In this document: positions 19,733 through 28,656 of the stretch, one piece after another
Numbering within the stretch: position 1 is the stretch's first letter
Layout: the number at the start of each line of letters is the position of its first letter
Assembly (NCBI RefSeq): GCF_900107635.1
Contig: NZ_FNRD01000001.1
Location: forward strand, 1 to 64,000
DNA from: Flavobacterium gillisiae
GTDB lineage: Bacteria; Bacteroidota; Bacteroidia; Flavobacteriales; Flavobacteriaceae
Length of the DNA: 64,000 nt
Direction: 5' to 3'
Notes under the pieces: generated by a model
The model's database searches: none
What the model saw: the letters and a program-made list of their open reading frames with translations, nothing else
What the model was told of the DNA's origin: nothing
Position numbers and translations under genes: made by a program

Positions 19733-22153
19733 ATGTACGTAGTAAAAAGGGATGGCCACAAAGAGCCGGTAATGTTCGACAAAATCACAGATAGAATTAA
19801 AAAACTATGTTATGGTTTAAATGATTTAGTAGATGCTGTGAAAGTGGCAATGCGAGTAATTGAAGGACTTTATGATGGAGTTTCTACGTCAGAATTAGAT
19901 AATTTAGCAGCTGAAACCGCAGCTTCGATGACTATTGCGCATCCTGATTATGCACAATTAGCAGCGAGAATTGCGATTTCAAATTTGCATTCGAATACAA
20001 CAAAATCATTTTCGGAAACAATGACCGAAATGTTTGAATATGTGAACCCAAGAAATGGACAATATGCTCCATTAATTGCTGATGATGTATACAAAGTAAT
20101 TCAGGAAAATGCTGAGTTTTTAGACTCGCATATCATTTACAATAGAGATTTTAACTACGATTATTTCGGATTCAAAACATTAGAACGTTCTTATTTGCTT
20201 AAGATAAACGGGAAAATTGTAGAGAGACCACAACATATGTTAATGCGTGTTTCTGTTGGGATTCACTTAGATGATTTAGAGTCGGTTTTAGAGACTTATG
20301 ACTTAATGTCTAAAAAATTCTTTACGCATGCAACACCAACATTATTTAATTCAGGAACTCCAAAACCTCAAATGTCTTCTTGTTTCCTTTTGGCAATGCA
20401 AGATGATAGTATTGACGGGATATACGATACGTTGAAACAAACGGCAAAAATCTCACAATCAGCAGGTGGAGTAGGGCTTTCTATTCACAATGTTCGTGCA
20501 ACAGGTTCTTACATTCGCGGAACAAATGGTACCTCAAACGGGATTGTTCCTATGTTGAGAGTCTTTAACGATACAGCGCGTTACGTAGATCAAGGTGGTG
20601 GAAAGCGTAAAGGTAGTTTTGCTATTTATATCGAAACTTGGCATGCAGATATTTTTGATTTCTTGGATTTGAAGAAAAATACAGGAAAAGAAGAGATGCG
20701 TGCGAGAGATTTATTCTTTGCGATGTGGACTTCTGATTTGTTTATGAAAAGAGTTCAGGAAGACGGTAATTGGACGTTGATGTGTCCTAACGAATGTCCT
20801 GGATTGTATGATGTATATGGTGAGGAATTTGAGAAAATGTACACCGATTATGAAAAAGCAGGTAAAGGAAGAAAAACAATTAAAGCACATGAATTGTGGG
20901 AGAAAATTCTAGAATCTCAAATTGAGACTGGAACTCCTTATATGTTATATAAAGATGCAGCTAACCGCAAATCAAATCAAAAGAACTTAGGAACAATACG
21001 TTCTTCAAATTTGTGTACTGAAATTATGGAGTATACTTCTCCTGATGAAGTAGCAGTTTGTAACCTAGCGTCGCTTTCATTACCAATGTTTGTGGAGAAC
21101 GGTAAGTTTGATCACGAAGCATTTTATAATGTAACAAAACGGGTAACGAAAAACTTGAATAAAGTTATCGATAGAAATTACTATCCTGTAAAAGAGGCGG
21201 AAAATTCTAACCTACGTCACAGACCAATTGGTCTTGGAGTACAAGGACTAGCAGATGCATTTATTATGTTGCGTTTGCCTTTTACATCTGATGAAGCTAA
21301 AAAGCTGAATCAAGAAATTTTTGAAACATTATACTTTGCTGCTGTAACCGCTTCTATGGAAATGGCAAAAGTAGAAGGGCCTTATTCAACATTTAAAGGA
21401 TCGCCAATCTCTCAGGGAGAATTTCAACACAATCTTTGGAATATTAAAGATGAAGAATTGTCAGGCCGTTGGGACTGGGCTGCATTGAGAAAAGAAGTAA
21501 TGGAGCACGGAGTTCGTAACTCATTATTAGTTGCGCCAATGCCTACTGCTTCAACTTCTCAAATTCTTGGAAATAACGAAGCATTCGAACCTTATACTTC
21601 TAACATTTACACGCGTCGTGTATTGTCAGGAGAGTTCATTGTGGTAAACAAACATTTATTACATGATTTAGTGGAGCGTGGTTTGTGGAATGAAACCATG
21701 AAACAAGAATTAATGAGGAATAATGGTTCTGTTCAAGACCTAGATATTCCTCAAGATTTGAAAGAATTGTACAAAACAGTTTGGGAAATGTCGATGAAAG
21801 ATATTATCGATATGTCACGTCATCGCGGTTATTTTGTAGATCAATCGCAATCATTGAACTTGTTTATGCAAAATGCCAATTATTCAAAACTAACTTCGAT
21901 GCACTTTTATGCGTGGCAATCAGGTTTGAAAACAGGAATGTACTACTTAAGAACAAAAGCGGCAGTTGATGCTATTAAGTTTACATTAAACAATGATAAA
22001 AAAGTAGAACCAATAGAAATACAATCAAAACCAGTTGCGGCTCCTGTAGCAGCGGTGGAAGTAGCAGTAGAAATGACTTCTGATGAATACAAAGCAATGA
22101 TCGAGCTAGCTAAAAATGCTGGTCCAGATGATTGTGAGATGTGTGGAAGTTAA
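19733..22153 (+). CDS. nrdA: Ribonucleoside-diphosphate reductase, class I large subunit
   Basis: This 806-residue subunit carries the active site for ribonucleotide reduction. An N-terminal ATP-cone (about residues 1-90, [16 protein letters not shown]) suggests allosteric activity control by ATP/dATP. The catalytic barrel contains the substrate-region motifs SSCFLLAM and [10 protein letters not shown], and the C-terminus ends CEMCGS (Cys801 and Cys804), the redox pair that is re-reduced by thioredoxin or glutaredoxin. It is followed by a hairpin terminator. The thioredoxin gene at 30.5 kb could supply electrons, though this is only inferred. Confidence 0.96.
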   Translation: MYVVKRDGHKEPVMFDKITDRIKKLCYGLNDLVDAVKVAMRVIEGLYDGVSTSELDNLAAETAASMTIAHPDYAQLAARIAISNLHSNTTKSFSETMTEMFEYVNPRNGQYAPLIADDVYKVIQENAEFLDSHIIYNRDFNYDYFGFKTLERSYLLKINGKIVERPQHMLMRVSVGIHLDDLESVLETYDLMSKKFFTHATPTLFNSGTPKPQMSSCFLLAMQDDSIDGIYDTLKQTAKISQSAGGVGLSIHNVRATGSYIRGTNGTSNGIVPMLRVFNDTARYVDQGGGKRKGSFAIYIETWHADIFDFLDLKKNTGKEEMRARDLFFAMWTSDLFMKRVQEDGNWTLMCPNECPGLYDVYGEEFEKMYTDYEKAGKGRKTIKAHELWEKILESQIETGTPYMLYKDAANRKSNQKNLGTIRSSNLCTEIMEYTSPDEVAVCNLASLSLPMFVENGKFDHEAFYNVTKRVTKNLNKVIDRNYYPVKEAENSNLRHRPIGLGVQGLADAFIMLRLPFTSDEAKKLNQEIFETLYFAAVTASMEMAKVEGPYSTFKGSPISQGEFQHNLWNIKDEELSGRWDWAALRKEVMEHGVRNSLLVAPMPTASTSQILGNNEAFEPYTSNIYTRRVLSGEFIVVNKHLLHDLVERGLWNETMKQELMRNNGSVQDLDIPQDLKELYKTVWEMSMKDIIDMSRHRGYFVDQSQSLNLFMQNANYSKLTSMHFYAWQSGLKTGMYYLRTKAAVDAIKFTLNNDKKVEPIEIQSKPVAAPVAAVEVAVEMTSDEYKAMIELAKNAGPDDCEMCGS

Positions 22154-22169
22154 TAAGCAGTTTAAAATA

Positions 22170-22213
22170 AACAACCCTTGCAATTAAATATTTAATAGCA
22201 AGGGTTGTTTTTA
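22170..22213 (+). terminator. Terminator after nrdA
   Basis: Stem CAACCCTTGC against GCAAGGGTTG (with one extra A bulge), AT-rich loop and a T run, 17 bases after the nrdA stop. Confidence 0.8.
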
Positions 22214-22278
22214 TATGTGATTTAATCAGTTCTTATTTTTTAAGAAGTTGGTTAATTTCTTGTTGTTTAAAAAAAAGA

Positions 22279-22324
22279 AACGCCTCGTAAGAGGCGTCGG
22301 ACTAAAGATACTATCTTTAGCGTT
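22279..22324 (+). ncRNA. Tandem hairpin element upstream of the NYN gene, possible structured leader
   Basis: Two adjacent perfect hairpins: ACGCCTC-GTAA-GAGGCGT at 22280-22297 and CTAAAGAT-ACT-ATCTTTAG at 22302-22320. The outer bases AACGC (22279-22283) and GCGTT (22320-22324) are also complementary, so an alternative fold is possible that would open the first hairpin. It lies between the nrdA terminator and the NYN gene start at 22353. It could be a leader, a terminator or a small RNA; expression data would decide. Confidence 0.4.
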
Positions 22325-22352
22325 GTTTATGTGGTGCAAATATAAGTAAAAA

Positions 22353-22991
22353 ATGATGAGTGAAACAAATGTTTTAACAAAAAAAGAAAGAGTTATTGTT
22401 TACGTGGATGGCTTTAACTTATATTTCGGGATGTTGGATGCTGGTTTAGATTATTGTAAATGGCTAGATTTGATTCTTTTATCTAACAATTTATTACAAT
22501 CTAATCAAGTGTTAGTAGAAGTGAAGTACTTTACAAGTAGAGTTAGTAATAATCCAGAAAAACAGAAAAGACAAAATACGTACATTGAAGCGTTAGAAGC
22601 TGTTGGAGTTAATATGTTTTTTGGAAATTATCAGTCTGACAAAATTGAATGTAAAAGATGTCAAAACGTTTGGCCAAAATTTAATGAAAAAATGACAGAT
22701 GTTAATATTGCTACACAAATTTTAATTGATGCTTATCAAGACAAGTATGATATGGCGATGTTGATTTCAGGTGATAGTGATTTAGTTCCGCCAATGAAAG
22801 CAGTGCATGAAATTTTTAAAAACAAGAGGGTTTTTGCTGCTTTTCCGCCAAAAAGACATAATCAATCTGTTTCTTTAATCGCAAAAGGATCATTAACTAT
22901 TGGTAGAAAAAAACTAGTTGATAGTCAATTTCAACATGAAGTTACAAAGAAAGATGGGTATGTATTGAAAAAACCAACAGATTGGTCTTAA
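22353..22991 (+). CDS. NYN-domain protein (LabA-like, putative ribonuclease)
   Basis: This 212-residue protein is a PIN-like NYN domain. The metal-binding acidic residues are visible as IVYVDGFNLYFGM (Asp, about residue 18), MTDVNIATQILIDAYQ and MLISGDSDLVPPMKA. Family members cut RNA or act in RNA turnover; the exact target of this one is unknown. Two closely spaced Met codons begin it; I keep the first. It has its own terminator and sits behind a tandem hairpin, so it is probably transcribed alone. Confidence 0.88.
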   Translation: MMSETNVLTKKERVIVYVDGFNLYFGMLDAGLDYCKWLDLILLSNNLLQSNQVLVEVKYFTSRVSNNPEKQKRQNTYIEALEAVGVNMFFGNYQSDKIECKRCQNVWPKFNEKMTDVNIATQILIDAYQDKYDMAMLISGDSDLVPPMKAVHEIFKNKRVFAAFPPKRHNQSVSLIAKGSLTIGRKKLVDSQFQHEVTKKDGYVLKKPTDWS

Positions 22992-23000
22992 TAAAAGCAA

Positions 23001-23033
23001 AAACAGCTATCAATTTTTTGGTAGCTGTTTTAT
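23001..23033 (+). terminator. Terminator after the NYN gene
   Basis: Stem AAAACAGCTA/TAGCTGTTTT with a T-rich tail, 10 bases after the NYN stop. Confidence 0.8.
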
Positions 23034-23040
23034 TTTTAGG

Positions 23041-23175
23041 AGCTATTTACTTCGTCAGTTCGCTTCGCTCGTGTCCCACTTTCCATTGCAATCTTTTTTA
23101 CTATTTCTCGATATTCGCTTTACAGCCGAACTCGAACTGACGTAAAAAAGGATTTTCATTGCAATCAGGGCTATG
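23041..23175. repeat. Intergenic palindromic element, copy 1 of 6
   Basis: One end reads GAGCTA and the other ATCAGGGCTATG; GTCAGTTCG and CGAACTGAC form an internal inverted repeat, with AAAAAGGATTTTCATTGCAATC near the right end. The ends match the family at 31700, 32233, 42894, 61291 and 62934, but this copy is the most divergent. It fills most of the gap between the NYN and RDD genes. Confidence 0.6.
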
Positions 23176-23320
23176 AATATAATTGCCAGAATAGTATTTA
23201 AGGCTCTAATTTAAATTTAAAATCATGAATATTCTGATTAATATTTTAATATTAATTGCTTATATTTGAGTAGGTTAATGTTCGGTTTATTCTTTTTTGA
23301 TATTTAAAAAAAATGATAAT

Positions 23321-23815
23321 ATGAAAAATACAACATTTACAATTACAGATAATTTACTCGCCACTCGGGGACAACGATTTCTTAATTTTAGTATTGATTT
23401 AGTATTCTTGTATATTATCATCTTAAGCGTTGGGACTACTATTGTTCTGATTGCTGAGGCTGCGAGTAAATTTGCGGTTTCTGCCTGGGTCGAAACCATG
23501 TCAAAAGAAGAAATTGCTCTTTATAGTGTAGTAATCATGATTCTCTACTATAGCCTTACGGAAATCTATTTTTCTAGAACCATTGCACAACTGATTACTA
23601 AAACCGTTGTTGTTAAAAAGGATGGTTCTAAACCGGATATTAAAACGTTTGTTATACGCACGCTCTGCCGATTTATTCCTTTCGAGCCTTTGTCCTTTTT
23701 GGGAGGGACGCCTCGAGGTTGGCACGATACTTTTTCAGATACCTATGTAGTTAAAAAAAAGAGGCTGGCTAAAAGCGAGGCCACTGAAAAAGTCTTTTTA
23801 CGAATAAATTGTTAA
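23321..23815 (+). CDS. RDD family membrane protein, C-terminus replaced by an insertion sequence
   Basis: This 164-residue protein has the RDD-like N-terminal segment TRGQRFLNFSIDLVFLYIII and about three membrane helices; RDD proteins are often transporters or of unknown role. I start at 23321 (MKNTTFTI) rather than the upstream ATG at 23297. The last 12 codons (EATEKVFLRINC, from 23777) belong to the IS left end. Across the 9-bp target duplication the frame continues at 25539-25583 as IRFFNNPEEFGKAE plus stop, which is the likely original tail. The swap affects only the cytoplasmic end, so the protein may still work. Confidence 0.85.
   Translation: MKNTTFTITDNLLATRGQRFLNFSIDLVFLYIIILSVGTTIVLIAEAASKFAVSAWVETMSKEEIALYSVVIMILYYSLTEIYFSRTIAQLITKTVVVKKDGSKPDIKTFVIRTLCRFIPFEPLSFLGGTPRGWHDTFSDTYVVKKKRLAKSEATEKVFLRINC
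23768..23776 (+). repeat. Target-site duplication, left copy (GCTAAAAGC)
   Basis: The 9 bases directly before the IS left end are identical to 25530-25538 directly after the right end. The sequence is itself symmetric (GCT-AAA-AGC). Confidence 0.88.
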
Positions 23816-23817
23816 TT

Positions 23818-23855
23818 AAAAGGAGCAGAAAACGAAGTTTTCCTGCTCCTTTTTT
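23818..23855 (+). terminator. Terminator inside the IS left end
   Basis: Stem AGGAGCAGAAAAC with GTTTTCCTGCTCCT (one bulged C) and a T run, between the IS end and the transposase start. It would stop read-through from the RDD gene into the transposase gene. Confidence 0.75.
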
Positions 23856-23887
23856 CATATATTTAACTGTAATTATAATGTTTTTAG

Positions 23888-25336
23888 ATGTTAGTACAGC
23901 AGCAAACAATACAGTTCAGTGAGCATTCTTCGTTATATGATTTAATAATTCCTAAGGATAATCTTCTTAGGAAAATTAACGAGTTGATAGATTTTTCATT
24001 TATCTACGATGAGTTGGTAATTAAATACTGCACAAATAATGGACGTATGGCAGAAAGTCCTGTCCGTATGTTTAAATATCTATTACTTAAAACAATTTAT
24101 ACCATTTCCGATGTTGATGTAGTGGAGCGTTCTCGTTATGACATGTCCTTTAAGTATTTTTTAGAAATGAACCCAGAGGACGATGTTATCAATTCTAGTT
24201 CTTTGACAAAATTTAGAAAACTACGTTTAAAGGACACCGACTTATTAAACTTATTGATAAACAAGACGGTAACCATAGCCGTTGAAAAAGGCATCATCCG
24301 TTCCAAGTCTATTATAGTCGATGCCACAAATACTTTGTCAAGATCCAATCCATTTTCAGCCATAGAAGTATTGAGAGAGCGTTCAAAGTTACTTCGAAAA
24401 ACAGTATATACTTTTGACGACCAATTTAAAGGACGTATGCCCCAAAAGAATACCGACAATGATTTAGAAAAGGAGCTGGCTTATTGCAAGGAATTAGAAG
24501 AACGTATAGAAAACGAGCCGTCTATAAGTTCAATACCTGCTGTGAAAGAAAAATTAAACCTGCTAAAAGAAACCGTCGAAGATACTCAAGAAAACTTTAC
24601 TTTATCAAAAGATACCGACGCTAAAACAGGTCATAAGTCTGCTGATAGTTTCTTCTTCGGATACAAGACGCATTTGGCTATGACCGAAGAGCGCATTATT
24701 ACAGCGGCTGTAGTTACATCGGGAGAAAAAGGAGATGGGCCAGAATTACCTAAACTTTTAGAAATGAGTCAGGAAAATGGGATTGAGGTAGACACCATTA
24801 TTGGAGACGCGGCTTATTCTGGAAAAGAAAACCTTAAAATTACAAACGGACAGAATATCAAAGTAGTAGCCAGACTAAATCCATCGATAACACAAGGATT
24901 TAGAAAAGACGAAGATAAATTTGATTACAACAAAGATGCCGACAGGTTTATTTGTCCAGCAGGACATTTGGCAATACGAAAAGCACGAGGTGGAACCAAA
25001 GATGTCGGGGCAAATCAAGTTGACACTTATTATTTTGATGTTAAAAAATGCAAAACTTGTCCTTTAAAAAATGGATGTTACAAAGAGGGAGCTAAAACAA
25101 AAACCTATTCGGTGTCCATAAAATCAGAAGTACACCAAGACCAAATGGCTTTTCAGGAAACAGAATATTACAAAGAAAAAGCAAAGCATCGATACAAAAT
25201 TGAAGCCAAGAATAGTGAGTTGAAAAACGTACACGGTTATGACAGAGCAATATCATACGGTATTAACAATATGCAAATGCAAGGAGCGATGGCTATTTTT
25301 ACAGTAAACTTAAAAAGAATACTCAAATTAATATAG
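23888..25336 (+). CDS. IS1182 family transposase
   Basis: This 482-residue DDE transposase has an N-terminal DUF772-like DNA-binding region (SPVRMFKYLLLKTIYTISD, about residue 55), a first Asp in IIVDATNTLSR, a second in TIIGDAAYSGKENL, and the Glu in YKIEAKNSELKNVHGYDR near residue 440. A cysteine-rich stretch (CPAGHLA, CKTCPLKNGCYKEG) precedes the final Glu, as in related family members. The frame is intact and the length is normal, so it may be functional. Confidence 0.95.
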   Translation: MLVQQQTIQFSEHSSLYDLIIPKDNLLRKINELIDFSFIYDELVIKYCTNNGRMAESPVRMFKYLLLKTIYTISDVDVVERSRYDMSFKYFLEMNPEDDVINSSSLTKFRKLRLKDTDLLNLLINKTVTIAVEKGIIRSKSIIVDATNTLSRSNPFSAIEVLRERSKLLRKTVYTFDDQFKGRMPQKNTDNDLEKELAYCKELEERIENEPSISSIPAVKEKLNLLKETVEDTQENFTLSKDTDAKTGHKSADSFFFGYKTHLAMTEERIITAAVVTSGEKGDGPELPKLLEMSQENGIEVDTIIGDAAYSGKENLKITNGQNIKVVARLNPSITQGFRKDEDKFDYNKDADRFICPAGHLAIRKARGGTKDVGANQVDTYYFDVKKCKTCPLKNGCYKEGAKTKTYSVSIKSEVHQDQMAFQETEYYKEKAKHRYKIEAKNSELKNVHGYDRAISYGINNMQMQGAMAIFTVNLKRILKLI

Positions 25337-25430
25337 GAAATACAATTTTAACTACATAATGAACAAAATGGAATTGTATGAGTCAAAAACAGACTTGCAC
25401 AGCCTATAATAAAAAACAGTTCTGAAAATT

Positions 25431-25478
25431 AAAACGCTTATAACGGATCTTTAAAATCCAGTTATAAGCGTTTTTTTT
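25431..25478 (+). terminator. Terminator inside the IS right end
   Basis: Stem AAAACGCTTATAAC/GTTATAAGCGTTTT followed by T residues, after the transposase stop. Confidence 0.82.
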
Positions 25479-25529
25479 AAGTCTCTAAAAATGACACTAA
25501 TCAAATACATGATGTTTTTCAGTGGCCTC

Positions 25530-25583
25530 GCTAAAAGCATACGGTTTTTTAATAATCCAGAAGAATTTGGAAAAGCAGAATAA
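25530..25583 (+). pseudogene. Displaced 3' end of the RDD gene with right target-site copy
   Basis: GCTAAAAGC (25530-25538) is the right copy of the target duplication. In the same frame it continues as 14 codons, IRFFNNPEEFGKAE, to TAA at 25581-25583. Joined to 23321-23767 this restores a complete RDD gene, so the segment is the original gene end cut off by the IS. Confidence 0.85.
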
Positions 25584-25584
25584 T

Positions 25585-25622
25585 AAAAAACCCTAGTACG
25601 TATAAGGTGCTAGGGTTTTTTT
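25585..25622. terminator. Bidirectional terminator (ancestral RDD end and metE end)
   Basis: Stem AAAAACCCTAG/CTAGGGTTTTT with A and T runs on both sides, between the old RDD stop and the convergent metE stop. Confidence 0.85.
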
Positions 25623-25633
25623 AAGGTGTTGAA

Positions 25634-27958
25634 TTATACTGTTGCTGTAGTATTAACAGCAACGCGCATTTGTTTGGCGGCTTTAACCATTTCTACCAAC
25701 GCTTTTTTAGTTTCATCCCAATGGCGCGTTTTTAAACCGCAATCAGGATTTACCCACAATTGATCTATCGGGATTACCGCCGCAGCTTTTTCTAATAAAT
25801 CAACCATTTCTTGACTTGAGGGAACGCGTGGTGAGTGAATGTCATAAACTCCAGGCCCTATCTCGTTCGGATATTTGAAATCAGCAAAAGCATCTAGCAA
25901 TTCCATTTGGGAACGTGAACATTCAATAGTAATTACATCGGCATCCATATCAGCAATATTTTGAATGATATCATTAAATTCGCTGTAACACATGTGTGTG
26001 TGAATCTGTGTGTCATCACTCACTCCACTAGCTGATATTCTAAACGCTTTAATCGCCCAATCTAAGTAAGCAGCCCACTCTTCTTTTCTTAAGGGTAATC
26101 CTTCTCTAATAGCAGGTTCGTCAATTTGTATGATTTTAATTCCTGCTTTTTCAAGATCTACTACTTCATCACGAATCGCTAATGCGATTTGCGTACAGGT
26201 TACAGATCTCGGTTGGTCATTACGAACAAACGACCATTGTAAGATAGTTACCGGTCCAGTAAGCATTCCTTTAACCCATTTTGGAGTCAATGATTGTGCA
26301 AATTGCGCCCATTTTACGGTCATTGGATTGGGTCTTGACACATCACCATAAATAACGGGTGGTTTCACACAGCGGCTACCGTAACTTTGTACCCAACCAT
26401 TTTTTGTAAATGCAAATCCTTCTAATTGTTCTCCAAAATATTCTACCATGTCATTGCGTTCAAACTCACCATGAACTAAAACATCAATACCAGATTCTTC
26501 TTGAAAACGAATTGTTTCTTCCGTTTCTTTCTGTAATAAAGCATTGTATTCTGTGGGAGATAACTCTCCTTTTTTAAGCTTAGCTCTCCAGCTACGAACT
26601 TCAGGTGTCTGTGGAAAAGAACCAATAGTAGTTGTAGGGAATAAAGGCAATTGCAACGCAGCTATTTGCTGTTGACGTCGAACTGGGAACGGACTGTTTC
26701 TCTTAGAATGTTTTTCGACAATTGAAGCAACTCTATTTTTTACAGCATCATTATGAATGATGGTTGCTTTTTTTCTGTTGGTATTAGCAAGGGTGTTTTC
26801 TTCATAATGTGCTTGATCATCTTCGGTGATTTCATTCGAAGCAAGATTACGAAGTACGACAACTTCTTCTACTTTTTGTTTGGCAAAAGCCAACCATTGT
26901 TTAATTTCAGGAGTTAGCGTGGCGTCATTTGTTTCTAAATCTAAATCGCAAGGTGAATGAATTAAAGAACATGATGGTGCAATCCATATACGGTCAGCTC
27001 CCACTGCATCAACTGCTTGTTGAATAAGTGTTAATGAGTTTTTGAAATCATTTTTCCAGATATTTCTTCCGTCAATAACTCCTAAAGAAAGTATGGTGTT
27101 TTTAACTAATAAATTAGATTGTAAAATATCACCTAATTGCAAAGGACAACGCACTAAATCCAAGTGAAAAGCATGTACGGGCAATGATAAGGCTGTCGCC
27201 AAATTTTCACCAAAGCAATCAAAATAGTTGGCTAGAATGATCTTGATATTAGGGAATTTTTCGTTGATTTTAGTATAAGTATAAACCAAAGCTGCTCTTT
27301 CAATATCAGAAAGATTCAATGCTAAAAACGGTTCGTCAAACTGAATATAAGTTGCTTTTTCGTCTTGTAGTTTTTGTAAAATATCAAAATAAACAGGAAG
27401 CAGTTTATTGATAAGGTCAATTCTATGAAAACCTTCTTGCTTTTCTTTTCCTAAAAGTAAGTAAGACACAGGCCCAATAATAACGGGTTTTGTTTCGTAT
27501 CCAGCAGTTTTTGCTTCTTTGTATTCATCAATAATTTTTTCTGAAAACAATCTAAATTCTTGGTCTTTTGTGAATTCGGGAACGATATAATGGTAGTTTG
27601 TATCAAACCATTTGGTCATTTCCATGGCAACAACATCTTGTCCTTCTTTTTGAGCGCCTCTGGCCATGGCAAAATACAAATCGAGAACCGAATTCTCTTT
27701 TGCGAAAGCTTTATATTGCTCGGGAATAACGCCAAGTGTTAAAGATAAATCAAGGACTTGATCGTAAAAAGAGAAGTCATTTGAGGGAATTAAATCGATT
27801 CCAGCGTTGTGTTGTAGTTCCCAGTTTTCTTTACGAATATTTTTTCCAGTTGCTAAAAGTTCGTCGGCTGTAATTTTACCTAACCAGTATAATTCACTCG
27901 CTTTTTTTAGTTCTCTGTTGCTGCTTATTCGTGGATAACCTAAATTGTTTGTTTTCAT
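25634..27958 (-). CDS. metE: Cobalamin-independent methionine synthase
   Basis: This 774-residue enzyme transfers a methyl group from 5-methyltetrahydrofolate-polyglutamate to homocysteine, making methionine without vitamin B12. The two-barrel layout and the C-terminal zinc site are visible: HTHMCYSEFN (His and Cys), Glu in the following strand, and Cys in NPDCGLKTRHW. The length is as expected. It faces a divergent Lrp/AsnC regulator gene, with a perfect palindrome next to its -7 box. I see no room for a riboswitch in the short leader. Confidence 0.96.
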   Translation of the reverse strand: MKTNNLGYPRISSNRELKKASELYWLGKITADELLATGKNIRKENWELQHNAGIDLIPSNDFSFYDQVLDLSLTLGVIPEQYKAFAKENSVLDLYFAMARGAQKEGQDVVAMEMTKWFDTNYHYIVPEFTKDQEFRLFSEKIIDEYKEAKTAGYETKPVIIGPVSYLLLGKEKQEGFHRIDLINKLLPVYFDILQKLQDEKATYIQFDEPFLALNLSDIERAALVYTYTKINEKFPNIKIILANYFDCFGENLATALSLPVHAFHLDLVRCPLQLGDILQSNLLVKNTILSLGVIDGRNIWKNDFKNSLTLIQQAVDAVGADRIWIAPSCSLIHSPCDLDLETNDATLTPEIKQWLAFAKQKVEEVVVLRNLASNEITEDDQAHYEENTLANTNRKKATIIHNDAVKNRVASIVEKHSKRNSPFPVRRQQQIAALQLPLFPTTTIGSFPQTPEVRSWRAKLKKGELSPTEYNALLQKETEETIRFQEESGIDVLVHGEFERNDMVEYFGEQLEGFAFTKNGWVQSYGSRCVKPPVIYGDVSRPNPMTVKWAQFAQSLTPKWVKGMLTGPVTILQWSFVRNDQPRSVTCTQIALAIRDEVVDLEKAGIKIIQIDEPAIREGLPLRKEEWAAYLDWAIKAFRISASGVSDDTQIHTHMCYSEFNDIIQNIADMDADVITIECSRSQMELLDAFADFKYPNEIGPGVYDIHSPRVPSSQEMVDLLEKAAAVIPIDQLWVNPDCGLKTRHWDETKKALVEMVKAAKQMRVAVNTTATV

Positions 27959-27981
27959 TTTTCTTAGTGTTTATTTCTAAA

Positions 27982-27989
27982 CAAAGGTA
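27982..27989 (-). promoter_or_regulatory. metE -7 promoter box (TACCTTTG)
   Basis: Read on the minus strand this is TACCTTTG, matching TAnnTTTG, 24 bases before the metE ATG. The leader would be very short. Confidence 0.6.
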
Positions 27990-27996
27990 TTAGCTT

Positions 27997-28009
27997 AGTA
28001 TTAAATACT
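27997..28009. promoter_or_regulatory. Candidate operator palindrome (AGTATTAAATACT)
   Basis: A perfect 13-bp palindrome lies 7 bases upstream of the metE -7 box, between it and the expected -33 position, and before the divergent Lrp/AsnC gene. This is a good place for the regulator to act on metE and on itself. Binding is inferred. Confidence 0.45.
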
Positions 28010-28113
28010 TTAATTTGTGCATTAGTTAAGTAATAACAACTACATTTATACGATACTGCAGAATTTTGTTTTGCAGAGCATTAATAATAATAGTTTCAAC
28101 AGTAATTTATCCT

Positions 28114-28575
28114 ATGGAAAATCTAGATTCAACCGATTTACAAATTCTAAAACACCTTCAAGAAGACGCTCATATTAATATAAAAGACTTGGCGAGTAAG
28201 TTGTTTTTGACTGCAACTCCAGTTTATGAACGTATAAAAAGACTAGAACGAGAAGGTTATATAATGAAATATGTTGCTCTTTTAGATAAAGAAAAAATGA
28301 ATCTAGGAATGATTGTTTTTTGCAACGTGCGATTAAAAGAGCACGCTCGCAATGTAGGGAGCAATTTTGTGAAAGATATTGTAGCGCTTCCTGAGATTAT
28401 AGAATCCTATAATATTGCAGGTGACTATGATTTTATGTTAAAAATATTAGTCAAAGATATGGCAAGTTATCAAGACTTTGTAATGAATAAATTGTCTACA
28501 ATTGAAAACATCGGGAATACGCAGACCATTTTTGTGATGGGTGAAATCAAGCACAGCACTGCTTTAAATTTTTAG
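28114..28575 (+). CDS. Lrp/AsnC family transcriptional regulator
   Basis: This 153-residue protein has an N-terminal helix-turn-helix (LDSTDLQILKHLQEDAHINIKDLASKLFL as a region, residues 4-33) and a C-terminal ligand-binding RAM domain (from about 65). I start at ATG 28114 (MENLDSTDLQ), where the conserved domain begins, not at 28066. It is divergent from metE, and Lrp-type proteins often respond to amino acids such as methionine or leucine; the effector here is inferred, not seen. Confidence 0.9.
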   Translation: MENLDSTDLQILKHLQEDAHINIKDLASKLFLTATPVYERIKRLEREGYIMKYVALLDKEKMNLGMIVFCNVRLKEHARNVGSNFVKDIVALPEIIESYNIAGDYDFMLKILVKDMASYQDFVMNKLSTIENIGNTQTIFVMGEIKHSTALNF

Positions 28576-28598
28576 ATTCTAGGTAAGAAAAGGAATAA

Positions 28599-28627
28599 AA
28601 AAAGGAGACAATATGTGTCTCCTTTTT
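28599..28627. terminator. Terminator after the Lrp/AsnC gene
   Basis: Stem AAAAGGAGACA/TGTCTCCTTTT with flanking A and T runs, between convergent genes. Confidence 0.82.
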
Positions 28628-28656
28628 GATTTTAAAATAACAAGTTATTTTAAAAA

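Larger units (their letters stand above)
23777..25529 (+). mobile_element. IS1182-type insertion sequence, 1753 bp
   Basis: The ends are perfect 15-bp inverted repeats (GAGGCCACTGAAAAA at 23777-23791 and its complement at 25515-25529), and the element is flanked by the 9-bp direct repeat GCTAAAAGC. It contains a single intact transposase gene and a hairpin terminator near each end. The intact ends, target duplication and open transposase suggest a fairly recent insertion that may still be active. Confidence 0.92.

Noticed and set aside
27959-28113. SAM or cobalamin riboswitch before metE
   Set aside because: The region between the -7 box and the ATG is only about 24 bases, too short, and no conserved riboswitch motif is visible.
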